64,000 nt of DNA from Lithospermum erythrorhizon (taxonomy: Eukaryota > Streptophyta > Magnoliopsida > Boraginales > Boraginaceae): positions 1 to 64,000 of the forward strand of contig JADFUC010000290.1 in the NCBI GenBank assembly GCA_019722365.1, given 5' to 3'. Positions within the stretch are counted from its first letter, which is position 1; every line of letters begins with the position of its first letter. The position numbers and the translations under genes were made by a program. This document shows positions 51,849 through 61,480 of the stretch, piece by piece. Under the pieces are notes generated by a model. It did no database searches. It saw only the letters and a list, made by a program, of their open reading frames with translations, and was not told the origin of the DNA.

Positions 51849-52860
51849 GCTCTACATCTACATCAGGAGTAATCACTTTATTTTTCCTTGTGCTTTGTTT
51901 TTCATTTCCTAGTCAGCCGTTCCAAAATAAGTCGGCTAACAAATATGTATCAAGGTTAGCATACATAAAAGACAAATTTCTTCAGCACCCATCACATTTA
52001 TATGTTATGCTCACACACAACATACATTTGGAAGCGGATTACTGCAACGAGTAGGAGTTTGTCATTTAGTGAGTGGAATGTCGCGTTTAATTGCACAATA
52101 ATTTGTATTTCATTTTAAAATATATGATCATTTAATTTTTTTTTTTTATAATAGTTGATTGTTTACAATTTTAATATATATTTTTATAATTTTAATGTAA
52201 TTTTTTGTATTTTCAATGTAGTTTTTTATAATTTTAATGTAGGTTTTTATAATTTTTTAATAAAATAATTTTTATCTAAATAATTATTTATCTAAATAGC
52301 AATGAAAGAAGAGGAAGATATCCTGCAGAATGATTTGGTGACGAAAAGTAGTAGAATGGAAGGCCTTTAATAGAAGTCGAAACAATTTCATGGGTGTGAT
52401 TTTTGAGGATGGTTATTGTTAATAATTTTTATTAATTTTCATATATATTAAATTTTAATGTGAAAATGATATATATTATTAAAATATATTATTTTAAGAT
52501 GATATAATTTATTGTACTAAATAAAATTATTTTATGCAATTAATTAGTATGTATATCAAAATTTATTAAAATAAATTGGTATTAATGACCTAAAAGGTAA
52601 AAATAAGTTTATATAATTGAAATTATTAATTTTTTTTATAAAATATTCTGTATTTAAGAACAGATTGCAAGAAAAAATGTATTAAAATGGTATAATTTAT
52701 ATTTTTATTATTAATAAATTGTTAATGAACAAAAAGCTTAATTTTTAAACATTAAGCTGTAAGTCGAACAAATGATTATTGTTTGGCAATTAAATTGTAG
52801 CAATTGCTCTATTCATATGCAGCAAGATGATTAATATTAACCTTGGGATTTAAATATCTT
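51849..52860. other. 3' flank of the TSJT1-like gene, AT-rich spacer
   Basis: No gene seen. Directly after the stop there may be about 200 bp of 3' UTR. From 52,140 there are poly-T and TTTTTATAATTTTAATGTA-type repeats (several copies at 52,160-52,260). Confidence 0.5.
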
Positions 52861-52861
52861 G

Positions 52862-52960
52862 TCAGGGTTGGGGTTGCAGGTTTGAGTTTCGGGGGTTATG
52901 GGGCTGGGGTTGTAGGCCTGAGGTTTGAGGTTTGGGGGTAGGGTTCAGGGTTTCATGCAG
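52862..52960 (+). repeat. G-rich degenerate GGTTTGGGGT-type block
   Basis: About 100 bp of GGGTT, GGTTTGAG and GGGGTTGTAG-type units on the plus strand, distantly like telomeric TTTAGGG. At least six runs of three or more G give quadruplex potential. On the minus strand this reads as a Pro/Gln-rich repeat continuous with a 67-codon open frame (53,065-52,862) that I cannot identify. Confidence 0.55.
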
Positions 52961-53065
52961 AGCATCAAGATTACTATTATCAGATACAATTGTAGGTACA
53001 TAAGATGTGACGTTTTTGCGAATCAAAGCAATATTAGAATATGATAATGGAGATTCTTCCTGCAT

Positions 53066-54479
53066 TCAAAAGTAACGCCCAAGAGTTTAAAACTAACGAG
53101 CTTAACAAGTTCATCCGAGTTTCTTTTATGCTAACTCCTTTAAAAATACAACTGAAGACTGGGGATTGGGTAGAAAAACCAAATGGTTTCTTCTTTCTAT
53201 TACTCCGACTAAATTTGGGGGGAGTGCAGCCTTTGCCTTTCACTTTTCAGCGAGGTTTAATATCGTGTCGAACAACGGAAGAAATTTCTTTATCCAAGCC
53301 GTGATATTTATATGTGTGCTCGGTGTCCTTAAATTTTATACCACCAATCGGACATGAAAAATCTCCCTTCTCCTCCTAGTCAGCCGCCTCTAGTCAAGAT
53401 TCCAAACTGAATCTTGCCCCAACATTTTCACACGCTTCATAGCTTCATTTTAAACCCTGTAAGCTTATAATCAATTATTTACTTGATTAGACAAGCAGAT
53501 GACTCTTGCGCCGAATCGACAAAGTTCTATACATTAATAAATGTTAAACGAACATTATATGTTAATATATCGACATGATTTTAATCTGGGCAGTTCATCA
53601 TAACCCCTGCAAAGGTCACCGAGTATCCTAATACTTAACATTGTCATACAATCGAATTGCTCAATCCGCATCATTTCAAATATCTCATATTTACAAAAGA
53701 CTTAATTTGCCCTTGGACGACATTTGTATCATCGATTCCTTCGCACCGGTTTTCTAATGATGCAATACGCTAAGATTATTATTACTAAATCCTCACAAGA
53801 CTTGTAGTTTTCTCTTTGGTTTCATGAATTCAATGTGATATCTAACACTGTCGAGATGACCATCACAATTGCCCTTTAATTCAATTAAGATATCGTAAAA
53901 ATAATGTATATCCTGGCTGTATTTAATCCCATATATCAGATTGCATTTTCATTTTACATTTGTATCATAGTCAAAACTATGTCGCTATAGTCTTCCTTTA
54001 TAGAAAACGTTTACACGGTCAAAGTATAATACTCTTTTGTAAATGAAATCTTGCCACGCAGTGTCAAGACCATTTAACTATAAGTTCCGCGAGAATCTTC
54101 TTAGGACATCGATATGTTATCTTCTAAGTTTCTACCGGCGGTCAGTGTCCGGGGCCTCAGATTTCGAAATCGCCTCGGCTACATGCATACCCGCAAAGCG
54201 ATTGATTAGAAAATTCTTTTTATCTAAGAAATGCGATCCACACAACCAATCACACACTGGGCCGTTTCTGCTCGATTCCAATGCTGAAAACTCGACAGTG
54301 GGACGAGAAATCTCATTCTGTGGTTTGATTTCTTATTTACATCACATATCCGTATTTCAGATATCCTTTAGATTGCTAAATGAACCAAAGTGTCACAAGT
54401 TTCCGCAACGAAGCACGTATGTATGCAATATATAAATATATACAACTATATAAATAAGGTGAATATATTTATTGAATTT
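53066..54479. other. Unassigned DNA left of the Copia remnant
   Basis: No gene supported. Overlapping short frames at 53,034-53,304 on both strands and one at 54,043-54,435 (plus) match nothing I know. The 3' LTR of the Copia element to the right should begin somewhere here, but I could not find its TG end or polypurine tract. Confidence 0.35.
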
Positions 54480-57310
54480 AGAAGCTTAAAATTTATGTAT
54501 TTTATTCATAATTGAAAACACTTATAATGAAAAACTAGCCCCACTAAAACTAATGCCACTCACATACACTCCTCAATCCAACATTGCGACGCTGGCTTAG
54601 TCATGTTTGACTCAGGTTGGCTTAGTTATGGGTTCCGCTTAAATTATCGTCTGTGTCTACTTTTAAGTATAATCTTTACATTTCCTTTTTCAAATTATGT
54701 CCCGAATGATATGGTATTTCCGAGTACACGATCGATCGTGACGTGCTCTTAGTCTTTAGCCACTGTTAGCAATTTGTACTCGAATGAGGCGGCTCTCGCA
54801 CTGGCAATTGTCTCGTAATAATTCTCGACCTGCAGTGCCATGACAAGACGATCGAACTACTCATACCATCCAAATGTGCATCTTATTTTCGGAAGCTCAT
54901 CCTATGCTAAACTAAAGCAGCTGTTGCCATTGAAATTGGGTACTCCGAGACAAGCGACCCATCGGTGGTTTCTCAAACAAAGACGCCGAAAGCGACAAAA
55001 CACGCTGGTTAATTCGTAGCTGCTCAGGAGGTCACCATCAAATCTAATAACGCACCGAATCTTGGCACCCGCGCGGCGTTACAAATGGTATCAAAGTTTG
55101 AGCCATCCGAAACCGCTGTAACTAAGTGCTACGCGGGTACAAATTGCTACATCGAAGTAACCACCTCGCCTGTGAGGGATCTGTACTCTCAATCTCACAC
55201 TTATGGTACGGTCCTCGACGGGCTCAACGAGGATGTCGAGTATTTAAGTGGGGGAGATTGTGATACCTCGCCTGCAGTGGCCACGTGATAAGATTTGATA
55301 TGATTTGATTGGTACTACTCATTCTATCAAGATGTATCTTTCGGAAGCTCATCTTAATAAAGTTAACTCCAAGATAAGCCGCTGAGTCAGTAATTATAGG
55401 ACGCCACCATCGAAGCTTCTCGAGACGCGAGCGAGGACACACGCTGAAAGCACCGGTGGTCTTCAGGAGGCTAGTCCATCAAATCTAATAACGCACTGAC
55501 CAAGGGATGGGCGGCTACATTGTCGCATAACAAGCTTAATTAGGATTCTCAATGCTAGGCACCACTGCAAGTTCACTTACGAACTTCATGATCCAAAGAA
55601 GTTTCCTTTGGCAATTTCGACGCTACAATGTACTCAACTTCGTTGTCTAGTCACCTATAGTGTCATGTTTTCTATTGCACCAAGACACTGCCTCCACCGC
55701 TCGTGCAAATACATAACCAGACTGAGATCTAGAATCATCTTTGTCGGGTTCGGGAACTAGCATCCTGTGGTAGCCTTCTCTACCAACAACTCATTCTCCC
55801 CATCCATATAATGGTGACATACATCCCAGTTCCTTTCCTCGCTACTCCTTAAGGATAGCTTTACCGCCTCCAACGTGGCGCCACCTAGACGTGATCTGGT
55901 GAACGCATCAGTTACACTCAAAACAAGCAATCGGGTCGTGGCATACCTACGACATACACGATGGATCCCACGAGGCATGCGAACTTACTCATGTTCTTTA
56001 TCTCGCCTTCCTCGCTGGGTCAGAATGATCGAGATATTCCATATCTCATGGGAAGATTAATTCTCTTGCGCTTCCTCCATATGGAATTTATGCGTAAACT
56101 TATCCATATAAGCAGTTTTGGCTCACCCAATGAACTTCCTCGAATCCATTTCTATGTATCTTGATTTCAATAATGTATTGATCCCATGTCCTCTTCATTG
56201 AGAAACATTTACATACCATACTGATCGACTCTATCATAGGTACTGCCATTTCAATGATCAAGATAAGTCATCTACATAAAGGACAACAAATGCAATATGG
56301 ATCCCACTAACCTTCTCAGATACACAAGAATCTTCTTTGTTTCCGCAAATCCAAAACCTTTTGATTGCTCTTATCAAACGAAGCATTCCAAACTCTGATG
56401 CTCGGGCTCGGCCCATAGATGGATCTCTGCGTAGCTTCGTGATACCTTCTTAGGTCCTTTTGGACATGCAAACCTCGTAGGTCAGGTTATGTACACGTCT
56501 CCTCTTCAAAATTCTATCTCAGAATGCCGCTTATCCATCCGCTATATTTCGAATTTAATACGCAAAGAACGGGCAAGAGAATCCGAATCGATTTAAACTT
56601 AATGAACTCGTGAAGGTTTCATCATAGCCGATTCCTTGAATCGCTTTGAAACCTTGGCTACTAATCTAGCTTCTTTATAAACAATGCAGCTGCTTTCCAT
56701 CTTTATCCAGCCATTTAAATAACCATTTACACCTCTACGGGTCTCAATATTCTAAGTCTATCAATGTCCATGCCTCTGCTATGGTACATCGAGTCATCTT
56801 GGATTTCATGGCTAAAAGCCATTCACCAACGCCCTTTCTTTCATTTCTTCTTTATAAGGAAGGCGTTCGCCACTTTCTGGGCTAAGAAAACTTCCGCACC
56901 ATCTATCTGCTCTTGACTAGCTTCCATCTGATCTTCCTCGGGGCGGTTGATTTTCGCAGTTTGTCCACGATTCTCGTAGTCGAGCTTTTCGAATTCTTCT
57001 ATGTGGCAAGTGGTCCACCTTCGAGGAGATTCAGTGCGCCTCAATGGAAGAGTCTCTCTCGCTCTTGAACAAGTTCAAGATTATTATCCTCGACTTTTAT
57101 CCACGTATTCTCTTTCAAAGAAGACACTAGTATGAGCAACAAAGATTTTGTTCTCGCTTTTCTGATAGAAGTAATATCCTAGAGTTTTGTGGTATTCTGA
57201 ATTTAACAAGATTTCTCAGATATTTGGGTCCCAAATTTTGTCTCGTGTTAACTTTCTTAACATAGACTTCATCGCTTCAAATTTCAATGCATGTTATATC
57301 AAAGATTCCC
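54480..57310 (-). mobile_element. Ty1/copia integrase-RT-RNase H remnant hosting a nested TRIM
   Basis: Right to left on the minus strand: integrase target-site region NEMWFGN near 57,300; integrase C-terminal part at about 57,240-57,080 (SEKREQNLCC region and FFEREYVD-like sequence in another frame); RT at about 56,860-55,980 (AMKSKM, GIGYDETFT, SIYG, CFSMKRTWDQ); the post-RT region at 55,978-55,757; and RNase H from about 55,700. The reading is broken at 55,524 by a nested TRIM and resumes at about 54,807, with the RNase H end near 54,720-54,590. Many frameshifts are present. Integrase is cut off at about 57,310, where telomere-like repeats begin. Confidence 0.8.
54813..55519 (+). mobile_element. 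TRIM (terminal-repeat retrotransposon in miniature), 707 bp, nested
   Basis: LTR 1 is about 54,813-55,083 and LTR 2 about 55,259-55,519. Both contain TCGACCTGCAGTG/TCGCCTGCAGTGG, GGAAGCTCATC, and AAATCTAATAACGCAC close to the ..TACA end. The 175-bp interior starts with TGGTATCAAAGTTTGAGCC (55,086-55,104), a tRNA-Met primer site, and ends with AAGTGGGGGAGATTG, the polypurine tract. There is no protein-coding capacity. The element is flanked by TTGTC on both sides (54,808-54,812 and 55,520-55,524), the 5-bp duplication made by a retrotransposon integrase. It needs enzymes from another element to move. Confidence 0.85.
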
Positions 57311-57324
57311 AAACCACATCTCAT

Positions 57325-57500
57325 TGGCTTGGGGGTTCGGGGTTTATGGTTTAGGTTTAAGGCGTTTGTGGTAGGTTAGGTTTAGGGTTTAGGTTTAGGG
57401 TTTACGGTTTTGCCTGGCCTGGGGTTTGTGGGTTTGTGGTTTAGGGTTTACTGCTTACTTCGCTTACGGTTTAGTGTTTGTGGTTTAGGGTTTAGACATC
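57325..57500 (+). repeat. Interstitial telomere-like repeat
   Basis: Many GGTTTAGGGTTTAGG and GGTTTGTGG-type units, i.e. degenerate copies of the plant telomere repeat TTTAGGG, with insertions such as CTGCTTACTTCGCTTAC near 57,450. It starts where the Copia integrase frame stops. Confidence 0.8.
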
Positions 57501-58190
57501 CATTCCAGCCTATCTCCACAATCGGCAATTATTCTCTTGGTAATTAAGACTACGAGATACTTACGCGACCCAATAAATTACAAATGATCGACAAACCGCT
57601 GGCATAAGAACAGAATTCCTCCAATCAAGAGAACAAGAAGATTGTCAATCCTATCCCTCAGATTTCCGTGGCCGAATAGGTACATCACTACTATTCAATA
57701 AAGATCCTCCGACAGCGAATCTTTATGCATACAAAAGTTCTCGATAGTCGCCGAGCACTTTACGGAACGCTTCACTTGGCTGCGCAATGTTAAGACGCTG
57801 CTTGCCTTCCGAATAGGAAAGTATGCACTCCAAAGAGTTAACGCATAATAATTTCAATCTCTCCAAGAAGAATCTACAACAAATTAATCTTCTTCCAACT
57901 TGTTAAAGACTAAATATTCGCCTGGGCTGGCTACTCTTAATGCTGCTTAAACCTTCTCGCTACATTTCAGTTGTCCAAGCACTTCAATAGTGGACTTTTT
58001 CCCTGAAGTAAAAAAACTAAGCCTGGCTGATCATCATTAACAATATAAGTATGCATTAAACAACATGACCACCCTGGAATTCAAACAATCCAAAACTAAA
58101 ATCTTTAGAGCTATTCGAATTTAGAACGGTAAGTCCACCATCAAAACAATAACTTCAAGAATATTGCAAAACAAGTATAAAATAAACAAC
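57501..58190. other. Unassigned DNA between telomere-like repeat and myosin-like fragment
   Basis: No gene supported. On the minus strand the stretch 57,780-57,970 has a few open segments without recognisable domains. I looked here for further myosin motor exons and found none. Confidence 0.4.
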
Positions 58191-58194
58191 TGAC

Positions 58195-58317
58195 CGTATT
58201 TCCTGAGGTGCAGAGAACCTTGACATCATCTCCACTGACTGCCAAAACCTCCCCCATCCATCCATGCTACATCTTGATCTTCCACCCATACTCGAGATCC
58301 AACTCTAAACCGACCGG
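58195..58317 (-). pseudogene. Myosin-XI-like N-terminal exon fragment
   Basis: On the minus strand, VGSRVWVEDQDVAWMDG is followed, after a one-base shift in a G run, by EVLAVSGDDVKVLCTSGNT and then a possible splice donor (GTCAGT). Plant class-XI myosins carry VGSHVWVEDP..AWIDGEV...V....T.GKT in their SH3-like N-terminal subdomain, encoded by an early exon ending at the same place. The G-run indel breaks the frame, and no neighbouring motor exons are visible. This is either a captured exon or a gene relic. Confidence 0.6.
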
Positions 58318-58329
58318 CTACCGCAAAAT

Positions 58330-61300
58330 TAGAATGCAGCAATAATGGCCTTAATTATTATCACCTACAAATGAAAATTAGAAATCAGATTCTCATTTTA
58401 TCGTGAATTCTACTTTCACAATCCAACACACAAGCATTTGATTCGATAATATAGAAAAACACGTACCCCAAGATCTATACTTTGATCATTCTCTCATCAA
58501 ATATCCAAGACATTTACACCTCTTAACAACATGCCCCAAATTTCCCCAAAGATTCACATCGACTAAATCATCGTGACATCTTCAATATAGAAACACATGT
58601 TCCTCCCATTATTTCAATCAAAACAACCCAATTTGTCGAAAATCAAATTAATGTACTCTAGAAAATACAAAAGAAACAGCTGCATCACAATATCGGAGTG
58701 TTATTTAAGATAATATTGGTCACAATCAGCGGGGACTTCCTCGGTTTTGAGGTACCATAAAATGGGACTATCTCAGACGTGAGGAGGATTCGACATAAAG
58801 ATACATCTTCAATGACGTAGGGTCTACAAAGAGAACTCATGTAGACAAACAAGCAACCTCTTTAAGTATTTGTCCTCGCTAATTAAGTACTTCATACTGT
58901 GGAAGTCCTCCCACATGCCATATCCGGGGCTATTAGGATGGTACGTGAATGTCACTCACCGGGTGTTTTCTGTGCCGGTCCAACATATATGCCCTTATAC
59001 ATATAACACTATTAGCAAGTGAAATAAACTAACAAGAATCGAATCTAAAAGTTACATTAAATCAAGAAGTTAAGCTATATTTCCATTGAAAGTATCAAAA
59101 ACTTTCAAAAGTCCCGAGCAACTTCAATTACTATTTTCTCCCTCGATGTTGTTTTGAATTCGGCGATGATCCTCTACATCAAGCGTAGAGTAATCGACAA
59201 GTTTATATCCGATAATCCGTTAAATAAACAAACAAAACATGCTAATGATATCAAGAACCGGACAATCTTTTGTGACACCACAAATGTGGTCAGTTGGTGG
59301 ATCGGGCTTATCCGGGAACCGTTCGATCGACCCGGTCCGAAGTCCATCCGAAATGGACCGGATCCGTAATTTAAAATGAGTTTAATTCATGTAAATGAGT
59401 TTGATTTTGTGTGTATTTTCGATTTTTTTTGTATTAGGTTTAATTTTTTTGTATTTTCGAATTGTTATTTTTTGTATTTTCGGATACTATCGGATCCGAG
59501 TTTCGGATATCGGATACTATCGGAACCACCGGTACAAAGACTAACCACAACACTACTCCCCAAATTATATGCGTATCAAGATCATCAAGAAATTCTAATG
59601 AATAATTCCAAGATATTTATTTATAGTCACAGAAATAAAACAAAATTCTCGTATTCTTAAGAAAATTCAAAGACAACATCAAGTCGAGTCCCAAGAAAAC
59701 CCAGCTGGGGAAGAATTACAATCTCTAATATTATCTAATGCTAGTTGTCAAGGGGCGACAATGTCAGAGGTCGCCTATACTTTAATGCAAATGTTTCACG
59801 ATATCGCCGGGAGAAGATGCTAAACGCAAATCAAGTACCAAATTTATACCCCTGGTTTCTTTTGTACTTTAGAATATAAGCCTACGGGAGAAATATGCAT
59901 TTTCCTTAATTGGGGATACACGTTGACTAAATTTAGGAACATCCGTCACATTTAGTCGCAATATCTCGCTTCAAGACCTAAAAATTAAACTAACGCCGCA
60001 ACAAATTGAAGAACTTTTTTAATGAATCGAAACTACATAAACCAATCAATCTTTACAATGATTTCAACATGCAAGTAATGGAATTATGTCGATTCACTGA
60101 CATATTCTATATATCAAATTCATCAAACATAACAAGAGAACTAGCAAAGCAAGCAGGGAATTATCTCGCAGCATGAGACAAGGAACAAATTCAATTGAGA
60201 AGGACAAGGATTCGCTTTAAATCTACGAATAGGAACAAAAACAATATATGTGATATTTATTATTAAATTGACGGGCGCCCAAGATCACATGCACAAATTC
60301 TTTGATATAATGCCCAATTTAATTGATTGTTTTAGGCCCATGATTGGCCGTTTATTGGCCGATCCGAAAAACCGATCATTTATCCGCTAATTACTAAATT
60401 ACCCTTTCTCTAAAATCTAAAACTTAAATTAATTCTTTCTAAAATCTAAAAACTTAGGCTAAAATATTATCCTTTAATTAATAATTCAACCTCTTAATTG
60501 ATAACTCATAAGTATAAAGTATTCATCAAATTTTATACTTGCAAAACGAGTTTTTTTAGTCAAAAATACGTTCGAACGTGTTTTATACGGTATCATTATA
60601 AAAATGAGTTTTTTTAAGTATAATTTATTCGAAAGTACGGAAAACGTAGAAGTTTACGCTATGTACGTGACGCATCGGTATTATACGGCTTTTATAATAT
60701 GTACATTTAATGGTTTTAAAGAATTTTTTAACAATATGTACATTTAATGGTTTCTTAAGTTTATTTAGATTGATCCGAAAGATGTAGAATATTCTGGAAG
60801 ATGTCGGAATATAGTAGAAATACAAGGATATAATAAGAAATTCAAGATCTTGAGGTAATGATCAATCAATGTGGCTATCGTAATAAGATGAATATCGACA
60901 ATCTAATAAATTATCCGCCTGAAAAACGGCTTGTTTCAGGTTCAAAGTTTGTAAAGAGTATCAGGGCTACTATCACCGGTAATGTTAAGCGATTTAAATC
61001 AGACGATACTTGTGAGTTTTGCACTCCGTTACGCATAAGGAATCACTTTTGGCATCTAAAACTCTTCATTCATAACTTTATGTTACAATTCGAAAAAGCA
61101 ACACTATATTTATTAGAGATGAACTCCAACAAGATTTGAACTTTAAAAGAAAACAAACAACTATAGAATCATATTTTCATATTTTCACCGTATTAGACAA
61201 ATGCACAAAAATATAGTTTGGAATATAGTATTTTTGTGTTCAAATATAGTATGGAATAAGATTGTCCACTTTTGAATTTTTGACTTTTTATTAGTTAAAC

Positions 61301-61480
61301 TTTTTTACATAAATATTTTTATTTGTATTTTATAATATTTTATAAAAAATATATCAATAGTCGTAATGACTCGGTGATTCCTCTCCACAGAAGTGTTTAA
61401 TTATCCGCAATTTCTGCATTCCATAGTTTGCTATATATCTATGTCTCAGGTTGAAATTTTGTGTGAGTAATGGTGTTCAA
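58330..61480. other. Unassigned DNA with small repeats
   Basis: No gene supported. At 59,310-59,350 and 59,475-59,540, CGGATCCG- and ATCGGATACTATCGGA-type units recur, resembling the ends of hAT-like or other non-autonomous elements, but no terminal pair was found. ATATGTACATTTAATGGTTT occurs twice near 60,698 and 60,735. The plus frame 60,858-61,139 has no recognisable domain. Confidence 0.4.

Noticed and set aside
53034..53304. Overlapping ORFs on both strands
   Set aside because: No recognisable domain, no splice context and low complexity next to the G-rich block.
54813..55519. Cassandra-type TRIM carrying 5S rRNA sequence in its LTRs
   Set aside because: I compared the LTRs by eye with the 5S A- and C-box regions and saw no convincing match.
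60858..61139. Plus-strand ORF of 93 codons
   Set aside because: No domain recognised and no supporting exon or promoter; probably chance.
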